Source: Acidimicrobiaceae bacterium (GTDB taxonomy: Bacteria > Actinomycetota > Acidimicrobiia > Acidimicrobiales > RAAP-2). From it: a stretch of DNA of 50,017 nucleotides. The notes under the pieces are model-generated. The model was not told the DNA's origin. It saw only the letters and a list, made by a program, of their open reading frames with translations, and made no database searches. The number at the start of each line of letters is the position of its first letter. The stretch's first letter is position 1. The translations under genes were made by a program, and so were the position numbers. The stretch covers positions 1 through 50,017 of the forward strand of contig JAOBWI010000043.1 in assembly GCA_025463285.1 (NCBI GenBank), in the 5' to 3' direction. This document shows, piece after piece, positions 25,385-32,150 of the stretch.

Positions 25385-26329
25385 ATGGCAATAAATTCAC
25401 CAAACGAACCTATTACTTTCAAGGACCAGGTGGTCGTGGTGACTGGGGGTGCCAGGGGGCTCGGTCGCGATTATTCGCTCGAATTGGGCCGGCGTGGAGC
25501 AGCAGTCATCGTCAACGGGATATCTACTGATGCAGACGGACGAACATTCGCCGAGAAAGTTGTTGAAGAAATCCGGGCCGCTGGGGGAACCGCAACTGCT
25601 GACCATCATTCAATCAGCGATAGCAACGCTGCCGCTTTGGTGATCGACGCCGCCATAAAGGAATTTGGGCAGGTTGACGCAGTCATAAACAACGCTGGCT
25701 TCAACCACTACAGCTTGATTGAGGATACGGACTTGGATTTGTATCGTAGTTTGATCGAAATGCACCTCATTGGGTCATTTTTAGTTTCCAAGCGAGCATA
25801 TGAACACATGGTTCAGCGGGGGTACGGCCGAATTGTATTGACCGCGTCAATGAGTGGGATGTACGGTCGTCGCTTCGGCGTTGGCTACACCAGCGCAAAA
25901 ACAGGATTAATAGGACTCATGAACTCCTTTTCAATTGAGGGCGCCGAGAGAGGCGTCTTTACCAACGTTGTCAATCCATCAGCCAAAACCACAATTCTTG
26001 ATAGGTCGATCACGCGTGGAGATGTCAAACCTGCTGAACTCTTTCCGGAGGAAGAAGCCCCGCGCGGTATGCCGCCTTTCGTGACCCCTCTTGTGCTGTA
26101 TCTCGCGAGTAATCAGTGCAAGACGAGCAAATGCATTTTCAATGCGGCCTACGGGCGTTACGCTCGTGAAGCCATCGCTCAAGCTCCCGGTTGGAGGAGC
26201 GAGGATGATGTGAACCCTCCAACACTCGAAGAACTCTCCGCCCATTGGGATGAGGTGTGCCGGATGGATGGCGCCTGGTATCCGACATCGTCACGAGAGG
26301 ATGTCTTGGCTGCAAAGTCCAGAGGGTGA
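25385..26329 (+). CDS. SDR-family oxidoreductase
   Basis: 314 residues from the ATG at 25385; an in-frame upstream start at 25337 is less likely. Classical SDR motifs: VVVTGGARGLGRD (NAD(P) binding), NNAG in VINNAGFN, a Ser in TASMSGM, and YTSAK as the YxxxK active site. The roughly 60-residue tail after the catalytic core (ending HWDEVCRMDG) resembles the SDR domain of multifunctional beta-oxidation proteins (3-hydroxyacyl-CoA dehydrogenase type). Base composition differs from its surroundings: two hand-counted 60-base stretches have 26 and 24 G+C, against 36 in a stretch of sdhA. Recent acquisition is likely. Substrate unknown. Confidence 0.85.
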   Translation: MAINSPNEPITFKDQVVVVTGGARGLGRDYSLELGRRGAAVIVNGISTDADGRTFAEKVVEEIRAAGGTATADHHSISDSNAAALVIDAAIKEFGQVDAVINNAGFNHYSLIEDTDLDLYRSLIEMHLIGSFLVSKRAYEHMVQRGYGRIVLTASMSGMYGRRFGVGYTSAKTGLIGLMNSFSIEGAERGVFTNVVNPSAKTTILDRSITRGDVKPAELFPEEEAPRGMPPFVTPLVLYLASNQCKTSKCIFNAAYGRYAREAIAQAPGWRSEDDVNPPTLEELSAHWDEVCRMDGAWYPTSSREDVLAAKSRG

Positions 26330-26589
26330 AACAACAGAGACCAATTAAGCGTGACTCGGAAATTGGGGCTCAGGTCAACAAAAATGTCTCCGTAATATCC
26401 CAGCGTCTGTGCTGTACCACGCTCCTCGAATAGAACTGGCGAAGAAGGTCTTTCGACAAGAGCATCTCCGATGAACAGGCGCGGCCTATTGCGGTAAGAA
26501 TCAACTGCAAACAGTCCCGCAAGTACTAGGAACGGAGCCGCCAGTCCCGCCACGGCCCTCGCAGTCCAAGTGTGAACGGCGAAAGCCAC
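26179..26589 (-). CDS. Doubtful small membrane protein or fragment
   Basis: The frame follows the G1 peptidase gene on the same strand and encodes a hydrophobic segment AVAGLAAPFLVLAGLFAVDS and then a region up to VTLNWSLLF that looks like real protein. It has no good start (GTG at 26589 is a guess; the frame is open back to 26643). Its last 50 codons run antisense through the end of the SDR gene, which is unlikely to be coding. It may be the remnant of a two-helix membrane protein truncated when the SDR gene arrived. No family recognised. Confidence 0.25.
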   Translation of the reverse strand: MAFAVHTWTARAVAGLAAPFLVLAGLFAVDSYRNRPRLFIGDALVERPSSPVLFEERGTAQTLGYYGDIFVDLSPNFRVTLNWSLLFHPLDFAAKTSSRDDVGYQAPSIRHTSSQWAESSSSVGGFTSSSLLQPGA

Positions 26590-26648
26590 GGCGAAGCCGA
26601 AGAAGCCGACGGCCCACGTGTGCGTCGTCCCGTCTTCCAGTTGCTACC

Positions 26649-28241
26649 TCACGAGCCAGCGTAGGAAACGGTGAAGCCGTCCGTTGTCGAATTTGTCGGC
26701 GTTGCCAGTGTCACTCCGTTTTGAACGATTCCCCATTCTTCATCGGGCGTCAGCGACCACGATGAGAAACTGGCTCTCAAGTCGCTGAATGTAACCGAGC
26801 CGAAATTCGCGAATGGGTAAAGGGGGTTTCCGGGCGTCGCCGTACTTTCCTCGGGGTCTTCAACTATCCATTCAGCAGTGTATCCGCCAGAGTAGCTGTA
26901 CCCCGCGGCGTTACCTTGAGATGAAAAGGTGATCGTGCCACCCTCCGTCGGGCCAACACCCCACGCCTCACCCGTCACCATAAGCGCCGACAGTCCGGTG
27001 TTCAGATTGCTGACGAGGGTCTCCCACTCACCATTGGACAATTGAAAAACAGACGCCTTTATCTCGTTCCCCGCCGTTATTGGAAAGTGGGTGAACTCCT
27101 CCTCGTGGTTCGGGTTCGCAGGAACGACCTCCCACCAAGCCGAGTTCTGCTGAACGCCGTTCGCGCAACCCACTGAAATTCCCGTCTGGAGAAGGGCGCC
27201 TGACCATGATGTCGCGTTCCATTGCACGCCCCCTATGCCGATCCAAATAGAGTCCTCGCCATTTGGTGTGTCAGCGCAGTTCATTGTTGGAACAGTCCAC
27301 TCGCCCTCGGCATCAGTAAGAAGCGCGCTAGTCGAAGGGACAACATAGCCAGACCAGTTCGTCGACGCATTTACGAACTGCGTAGTCGATACGACGGTCC
27401 ATTGCGCGTAAAGCGTGACGCTGGCAGCGAAGTTGTATGTCGCGCCATTGGCGTAACTCGTGCCACTGCCAGATGCAGCTGTGTTCCAACCGCTAAAGCT
27501 GTACCCGGCTCGGGTAAAGACATCAGTCGTCAGTGCCGCCGAGAAGTTCAAGTTCTCAGTCTCAGAAGCCATCGTGCCGATCCCGCCATTGGCGTTGAAT
27601 GTGACGGCGGCCGTCGTTACCGAGCCCACGGTCCATTGCGCGTAGAAGGTAGCGCTTCCATTGAATTTCACAAGAGAACCGTCGTTGAACGCAGTACCGC
27701 TGCCGTTGGCTTTGCTGTTCCAACCGGCGAACGTATAGCCCACGTAGGTGAAAGTGTTAGGCGTGAGGGCGGCGGTCGCATCATAGGGCTCGGTCTCGGG
27801 AGCCATCGTGCCGATTCCGCCGTTGGCGTTGAAGGTGATGGAAATCGATCCGGTTGCTGTGACGACCTTCGATGGGAGTGAATATGCGCCTCTTCCAACC
27901 TTGGTTACGGCGGCAACTTGAAAGAAATACAAAGTTCCTGCTGTCAATCCCCCTATGCGACAGTCCGTCGCCGTGCAGGTGTAAGCGCGCTTCGTGACAG
28001 CCGTTTCGCTGAGGATGTCATAGCGATCGACCCTATAGCCACCGCTGGAAGAAGGGGGCAAAAAACGCACAGTCGCCGAATTGCTACCTGCAATGGCAGG
28101 TACGTCGCGAGGCTCACCTGGCCGTGCCCTGGTCGCCGCCGCTGCCGTTGAAGCAGACGCGAGAGTCGTAACGGACGCCAAAGGCAACGCAATTAGCAAG
28201 ACGATAGCGAATCGTTTGAGATGGCTCTTAACGTGCATCAT
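26649..28241 (-). CDS. Secreted Fn3-InlB repeat-G1 (eqolisin) peptidase
   Basis: 530 residues. Signal peptide about 1-36 (RFAIVLLIALPLASV, then ASA). Residues about 40-130: a fibronectin type III-like domain. Residues 131-204 and 208-283: two InlB B-repeats (Listeria-Bacteroides repeats), each with ITFNANGGIGTM or VTFNANGGIGTM and ending YAQWTV. Residues about 290-530: a family G1 glutamic peptidase with NWSGYVV, WIGIGGVQW, Gln352 in LLQTG and Glu457 in YTAEWIVE, the Gln-Glu catalytic dyad of eqolisins. These enzymes cleave proteins at acid pH, which suits an acid-tolerant secreting organism. The ATG pair at 28241/28238 follows GGGAG. AT-richer than the respiratory genes. Confidence 0.82.
   Translation of the reverse strand: MMHVKSHLKRFAIVLLIALPLASVTTLASASTAAAATRARPGEPRDVPAIAGSNSATVRFLPPSSSGGYRVDRYDILSETAVTKRAYTCTATDCRIGGLTAGTLYFFQVAAVTKVGRGAYSLPSKVVTATGSISITFNANGGIGTMAPETEPYDATAALTPNTFTYVGYTFAGWNSKANGSGTAFNDGSLVKFNGSATFYAQWTVGSVTTAAVTFNANGGIGTMASETENLNFSAALTTDVFTRAGYSFSGWNTAASGSGTSYANGATYNFAASVTLYAQWTVVSTTQFVNASTNWSGYVVPSTSALLTDAEGEWTVPTMNCADTPNGEDSIWIGIGGVQWNATSWSGALLQTGISVGCANGVQQNSAWWEVVPANPNHEEEFTHFPITAGNEIKASVFQLSNGEWETLVSNLNTGLSALMVTGEAWGVGPTEGGTITFSSQGNAAGYSYSGGYTAEWIVEDPEESTATPGNPLYPFANFGSVTFSDLRASFSSWSLTPDEEWGIVQNGVTLATPTNSTTDGFTVSYAGS
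27393..27851 (-). repeat. Two tandem InlB B-repeat coding units
   Basis: The two 74-76-residue units of the peptidase are alike at DNA level too; for example the stretches starting at 27559 and at 27793 share GCCATCGTGCCGAT followed by CCGCC and TTGGCGTTGAA. This indicates a fairly recent internal duplication. Confidence 0.65.
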
Positions 28242-28291
28242 CTGCTCCCATACGCAGATACAAAGTCATCCAAGGTTGCTGAACAAAGTGA

Positions 28292-28429
28292 TCCTACCGC
28301 GGTCAAGAGATCCGCCTCTACGTCCTTGACGACGTAGTCACCTTCGCGACCCAAGACGGAGAGTTCATCGGGGAGACAAAAATCAATCCCGAGCGCGACT
28401 ACCAGCCCAAAGGACCAGGCTTCAGATAA
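28292..28429 (+). pseudogene. Fossil of an IS481-like transposase C-terminus
   Basis: A frame of 44-45 codons closed by a stop on each side reads GQEIRLYVLDDVVTF, then GEFIGETKINPERDYQP and a stop. The VLDD-type strand, a GE-L/I turn and DPTRDYQP-like end are characteristic of the C-terminal tail of actinobacterial IS481-type (rve/DDE) transposases. The catalytic core is absent. It lies in the 240-bp gap between the G1 peptidase and tRNA-Glu, as expected for a decayed island border. Assignment is by recognition only. Confidence 0.45.
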
Positions 28430-28476
28430 TCTGCACAGGTTCGGTTGTTCACGATGTCCCGACAGATTTCAATTTG

Positions 28477-28549
28477 CAGTCCCAACGGGATTTGAACCCG
28501 TGTCTCCACCTTGAGAGGGTGATGTCCTAGGCCACTAGACGATGGGACC
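28477..28549 (-). tRNA. tRNA-Glu (CTC)
   Basis: A 73-nt cloverleaf on the minus strand. Acceptor GGTCCCA pairs with TGGGACT (G-U at the first pair), D-stem region GTCTAGTGGCCTAGGAC, anticodon loop CTCTCAA with anticodon CTC, T-arm ACGGGTTCAAATCCCGT. CCA is not encoded. It lies 33 bp downstream of tRNA-Gln and in the gltX operon. The terminal stop of the ydcF frame falls inside its D-arm. Confidence 0.93.
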
Positions 28550-29336
28550 ATGAAAGAGACGACATCACTGTCACCTCATTCGCTCGGGGGCAAGGACTCG
28601 AACCCTGAATAACTGGACCAGAACCAGTTGTGTTGCCAATTACACCACCCCCGAAGGGCTGGGCAATCTTATCGGAGGGCTCTCCTCGTCCGCCAGACGA
28701 GAGGTGGTGCCGCAGCGGTGCGGTAGTCCATGAACTCAACCGACCGTAACCGACGATGCGCGCCAACCCCACTTCGAGCGTCTCTTTGAGGTAGTAACGC
28801 CACAGCTCGAACTTGATGGTCGGAGAGTTCCGCACGGGCGAGGGGTACGGGATCAGCCCTTGGGCTGAGGTGATGGCCATCGCGCGATACTCATGAAAGG
28901 GATCGGTCACCGTGATCACCGTTTTGAGGTGGTGCTCTTTTAACTTGGGCAGTACCGTCTCGACGTTCTGCCAGGTATCAGACCCGCTCCCTTTCAATAT
29001 TCGATCAGAGGGCACGCCACGATTCTCAAGGTACGTGGCGGAGACGCCGGCTTCGGTGTACACGTCGCCGGGTTGGCGACCCCCGGTGACAGCCACCCAC
29101 GGCGCTCGGCCTTCGCGGTAGAGCGTCAAGGCTTGGTTGAGCCGAGTAGTCAACTCCGCTGACGCGGTCCCGTTATCTTCGGTCGTTCCAAAGACCAACA
29201 CGGCCTGGGCGTCTTCGGTGGCGTGTTCGTGACCGCGCCACCAGATCTGAACGAAGGTGACACCAAAGTAGAGAACGATCACCAACAACAGCGCGGCGAG
29301 AACGCGAAGGGTCCACTTGAGTGGCCCTAAGATCAC
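28527..29336 (-). CDS. YdcF/SanA-like (DUF218) membrane protein; frame runs into two tRNA genes
   Basis: The first 225 or so residues are a good DUF218 protein: one N-terminal membrane helix (about 9-29), AQAVLVFGTTEDNG, WVAVTGGRQPGD, SDTWQNVETVLP and a VTDPFHEYRA motif. Such proteins act in envelope or peptidoglycan-precursor metabolism. It starts with GTG overlapping the gltX stop (GTGA). The frame has no stop before tRNA-Gln (5' end at 28654): it reads through that tRNA and ends in the D-arm of tRNA-Glu. A TAA in another frame lies near 28670, so a one-base shift would give a normal end. The true C-terminus is therefore uncertain. Confidence 0.75.
   Translation of the reverse strand: MILGPLKWTLRVLAALLLVIVLYFGVTFVQIWWRGHEHATEDAQAVLVFGTTEDNGTASAELTTRLNQALTLYREGRAPWVAVTGGRQPGDVYTEAGVSATYLENRGVPSDRILKGSGSDTWQNVETVLPKLKEHHLKTVITVTDPFHEYRAMAITSAQGLIPYPSPVRNSPTIKFELWRYYLKETLEVGLARIVGYGRLSSWTTAPLRHHLSSGGRGEPSDKIAQPFGGGVIGNTTGSGPVIQGSSPCPRANEVTVMSSLSWSHRLVA
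28583..28654 (-). tRNA. tRNA-Gln (CTG)
   Basis: A 72-nt cloverleaf on the minus strand. Acceptor TCGGGGG pairs with CCCCCGA, D-arm GTGTAATTGGCAACAC, anticodon arm AACTGGTTCTGGTCCAGTT with anticodon CTG, T-arm with GGGTTCGAGTCC. CCA not encoded. In lineages without GlnRS this tRNA is charged with glutamate by GltX and then amidated by GatCAB. Confidence 0.93.
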
Positions 29337-30784
29337 GCGGCTCTCGCGAGCGCGTCGCGCAACCGCTGAATTGTACTTTCTCTTCCCAAGACTTCGAGCG
29401 ACTCAAAGAGCGGAGGCCCGACCAGTGTTCCCGTGACCGCACAGCGAACGGGTGCTTGGGCTTTGCGCAGGGCCAAGCCATTGGCTTCACCGATCGCGGC
29501 GACCGTTTCGTGCAGGACGCTCGAGTCCCACGCGTCGAGACGCTCAAACGCTTCCACGGCGGCTTTCAATACGGCGCGACCGAGGGGGTCGTTCGTGACG
29601 ACTTTGGCGAAACCGGTCTCGTCAACCCTCGGCTCGTCGAGAAAGAAGAACTCCACCATGGCCGGTATCTCGGCGAACGTGGCGACTCGCTCTTGGATGA
29701 AGGGCGCGATGCGCTCGTAGGTCGCCTCATTGAACTGATCTTCGCGCCAGGGCGGTTCGCGATCACTCGGCTGCCAGGGTGTGGACCACGGTCGCAGCCA
29801 CGGGGCGCTCAGCCGCACGAACTCCTCACGAGACAGCGCCCGAATGTACTCCCCGTTCATGTGGGTCAGCTTCTTGACGTCAAAGAACGCCGGCGAGTGC
29901 GACACGTCCTCTAATCGAAACTCCTCGATCAAGGTAGAGAGCGGCACGATCTCTACGGCCCCGCGGGGGCTCCAGCCGAGCAGGGCCAGGTAGTTCACAA
30001 AAGCGTCCGGCAGATATCCCTGATCGCGATAGCTCTCGGTCGCCACCGGGTCCTTTCGCTTGGAGAGCTTCTTTCGCTGTTCGTTCACTAGTAGCGGCAG
30101 ATGCGCGTACTGGGGAAGGGGCACGTCGTCGTCAGTGGCCACGCTCAACGCCGACCACAGCATCATCTGCTTGGGGGCGTTCGCCAGATGCTCCTCACCG
30201 CGTATGACGTGCGTGATGCGGTCGTGGCGATCGTCGGTCACGTTGGCAAGAGCGTAGAGCACGACACCGGACGACTTGACCACCACGAAGTCGTCGATCA
30301 GTCGGTTCTCGAACTCGACGTCACCTCGAATCAGGTCGTGCACGATGGTGACGCCCTCACGGGGTGTGCGGAATCGAAGGGCCGTGTCCTCACCACGTTC
30401 TACGCCACGCTCGCGACAGAAACCGTCATAACCCGGGGGGGCGCCGGGGCCCTTGCGTTCTTCCACCATCGCCGGCGTGCAGTCGCAGTAGTAGAGGTAT
30501 CCCCTTTGACGAAGGAACCCCGCCGCCGATTGGTGGGCCTCCTTGGAGTCGCTCTGTCGAAACGGCCCCTCATCCGGCGCCAAACCTAGCCAGGCCATCG
30601 CCGAGTAGATGCCTTCGACCCACTCCTCTCGGTTGCGGCTTTCGTCGGTGTCTTCAACGCGCAAGATGAAGACCCCGCGCGCGTCGTGGCGCGCCACCAG
30701 CCAGTTAAATAGGGCAGTTCGAGCGGAGCCCACGTGAAAGTAGCCCGTCGGCGACGGCGCGAAACGGACTCTCGGTCCGCTCAC
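29333..30784 (-). CDS. gltX: Glutamyl-tRNA synthetase
   Basis: 483 residues, full length. Class I motifs: HIGH equivalent in RFAPSPTGYFHVGSARTALF at about 7-26, and KMSKS equivalent KLSKRKDP at about 253. The catalytic domain has VEDTDESRNREEWVEGI and the VIRGEEH segment; the C-terminal half is the anticodon-binding cage. Actinobacterial GltX usually lacks discrimination and charges both tRNA-Glu and tRNA-Gln, and both tRNAs lie downstream in this same unit. GTG start, three bases after the ferredoxin stop. Confidence 0.95.
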   Translation of the reverse strand: MSGPRVRFAPSPTGYFHVGSARTALFNWLVARHDARGVFILRVEDTDESRNREEWVEGIYSAMAWLGLAPDEGPFRQSDSKEAHQSAAGFLRQRGYLYYCDCTPAMVEERKGPGAPPGYDGFCRERGVERGEDTALRFRTPREGVTIVHDLIRGDVEFENRLIDDFVVVKSSGVVLYALANVTDDRHDRITHVIRGEEHLANAPKQMMLWSALSVATDDDVPLPQYAHLPLLVNEQRKKLSKRKDPVATESYRDQGYLPDAFVNYLALLGWSPRGAVEIVPLSTLIEEFRLEDVSHSPAFFDVKKLTHMNGEYIRALSREEFVRLSAPWLRPWSTPWQPSDREPPWREDQFNEATYERIAPFIQERVATFAEIPAMVEFFFLDEPRVDETGFAKVVTNDPLGRAVLKAAVEAFERLDAWDSSVLHETVAAIGEANGLALRKAQAPVRCAVTGTLVGPPLFESLEVLGRESTIQRLRDALARAA

Positions 30785-30787
30785 GAG

Positions 30788-30979
30788 TTACTCCCCAAGA
30801 GTGATGGCGCCATTGGGACAGCTCGTCACCGCGAGTCGTAGTCGCTCGTCAAACTCGGGACCAGGGCTCTCGTTGATGACGTAGAGGAAGCCGTCGTCGC
30901 GTACTTCGAAGACCTCGGGGGCGATGCCCATGCAGACGGCATTCGACGTACAGAGGTCAAAGTCAACGTTCACTTTCAT
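30788..30979 (-). CDS. [3Fe-4S]-type single-cluster ferredoxin
   Basis: 63 residues with Cys10, Cys16 and Cys54 (C-x5-C and a late CPNGAI): the spacing and missing fourth Cys point to a 3Fe-4S ferredoxin like those that feed cytochromes P450 and Rieske oxygenases in actinobacteria. The cytoplasmic partner is not in this window. ATG start with AAGGAGCGCC upstream. First gene of the gltX unit, an unusual partner for a tRNA synthetase, and probably a shared promoter only. Confidence 0.9.
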   Translation of the reverse strand: MKVNVDFDLCTSNAVCMGIAPEVFEVRDDGFLYVINESPGPEFDERLRLAVTSCPNGAITLGE

Positions 30980-31009
30980 TGGCGCTCCTTTTTAAACTCA
31001 TCGTAGTTG

Positions 31010-31167
31010 AGCCATGTTCTCGGCGAGTCCTGCACGCTCTGCCTGCTCCTGTGGGGAAAATTGACTCGACCGGGGTTAGTCCAGCGGAGTTTCGATGTGG
31101 CGCGTGCCTTCACGAGGCCCGCGCCGACGTGAGGGCAGCGCATAACATTCTTCGGGCCGGTAGTTAG
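31010..31167 (+). pseudogene. TnpB (IS200/IS605 OrfB) C-terminal fossil
   Basis: The end of the frame reads FRCGAC, then HEARADVRAAHNILRAGS and a stop: the zinc-ribbon second CxxC and the ADxxAAxNIL motif carrying the third RuvC acidic residue of TnpB. Upstream, the first CxxC-like element (TGC TCC TGT GGG) lies in another frame; removing one G at about 31057 joins it to KIDSTGVSPAEFRC. So the gene is truncated and frameshifted, and all the N-terminal part is gone. A hairpin typical of IS605-family right ends follows within 4 bp. It lies between the ferredoxin and the aldo/keto reductase. Confidence 0.65.
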
Positions 31168-31170
31168 CGA

Positions 31171-31186
31171 GCGGGCTCTAGCCCGC
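31171..31186 (+). other. Right-end hairpin of the TnpB element (omega-RNA 3' region)
   Basis: GCGGGC, loop TCTA, GCCCGC, beginning 4 bases after the tnpB stop. In intact IS605-family elements this position holds the right-end hairpin and the 3' scaffold of the guide RNA. GGGTC/GACCC arms follow at about 31190-31206. The next gene's ribosome binding site begins about 40 bp on. Confidence 0.5.
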
Positions 31187-31225
31187 GGAGGGTCGAAGTT
31201 GACCCACTACTAATAAGGAGAGGGT

Positions 31226-32146
31226 ATGGAACGACGCAAACTGGCATCTCTGGAGGTCTCCGAGGTGGGTCTGGGTTGTAACAACTTCGCGAAACGCCTC
31301 GACCAGGACGCGGCGACGATGGTGGTGAACGGCGCGCTGGACGCGGGCGTCAACTTCTTTGACACGTCCGACACCTACGGCGCCACCCTGTCCGAGGTCT
31401 TCTTGGGTCGGGCGCTGGGCGCCCGACGTGGTGAGGTCATCATCGCCACCAAGTTCGGCATGCCCCTCGACGACACGCACTTCGGCGCGAGTCCCCAGTA
31501 CGTACGTTCGGCCTGCGAGGACTCCCTTCGGCGACTCAACACCGAGTACATCGATCTCTATCAACTCCACCACCCCGATGACACCGTGCCCATCGCCGAT
31601 ACGCTCGGCGCGCTGCAGCAACTGGTCGCCGAGGGCAAAGTCCGTGAGATCGGCTGCTCGAACTTCACCGCAGATCAACTGCGCGAAGCGAAGATCGCTG
31701 CGGGCGAGGGGTCGGCGTTTGTCTCGGTGCAGAATCAGTTCTCGCTGCTCGGCCGCTACCCCGAGCGTGACGGTGTCCTCGAGGCCTGCGCGGAGCTCGG
31801 CATCGGGTTTCTGCCCTTCTACCCGCTGGCCAACGGACTGCTGACCGGCAAGATCCGTCCGGGTGAACCGCTGCCCGAAGGGACGAGGCTGTCGAAGCTG
31901 CCTCCCGAACAGAGGGTCCACTGGCTGAGCGACGAGCTCCAACGTCGCGTCGGCTCGCTACTCGAGTACGCCGAGACCATCGACACGCCAATTCTCTCGA
32001 TCGCTTTCTCGTGGCTCTTGAGCCACCCGGCGGTGGCGTCGGTGATCGCCGGAGCGAGTTCAAAAGAACAGATCCACGCCAACGTCGCCTCGGTCACGAG
32101 GTTGACGCCCGGTCAGATTGAAGAGCTCAATCGACTGACCGCGTAG
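31226..32146 (+). CDS. Aldo/keto reductase
   Basis: 306 residues, a TIM-barrel AKR. The tetrad is visible: Asp46 and Tyr51 in FDTSDTYG, Lys76 in IATKFG and His in LYQLHHPD. The C-terminal NADPH site shows ASSKEQIHANV. Reduces carbonyl compounds with NADPH in the cytoplasm; substrate unknown, closest in look to the AKR11/12-type (YhdN/Tas) proteins. ATG with AAGGAGAGGGT upstream. Its leader carries the end of a TnpB element, so the insertion may have changed its promoter. Convergent with pntB after 4 bp. Confidence 0.9.
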   Translation: MERRKLASLEVSEVGLGCNNFAKRLDQDAATMVVNGALDAGVNFFDTSDTYGATLSEVFLGRALGARRGEVIIATKFGMPLDDTHFGASPQYVRSACEDSLRRLNTEYIDLYQLHHPDDTVPIADTLGALQQLVAEGKVREIGCSNFTADQLREAKIAAGEGSAFVSVQNQFSLLGRYPERDGVLEACAELGIGFLPFYPLANGLLTGKIRPGEPLPEGTRLSKLPPEQRVHWLSDELQRRVGSLLEYAETIDTPILSIAFSWLLSHPAVASVIAGASSKEQIHANVASVTRLTPGQIEELNRLTA

Positions 32147-32150
32147 ATCA

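Noticed and set aside
25250-28476. att duplication of the tRNA-Glu 3' end at the left border of the island
   Set aside because: Reading the stretch by eye gave no second copy of the tRNA 3' end, so no attachment site is claimed.
28527-28654. C-terminal 40 residues of the ydcF frame as genuine protein
   Set aside because: They are translations of tRNA-Gln and part of tRNA-Glu; kept in the coordinates only because no earlier in-frame stop exists.
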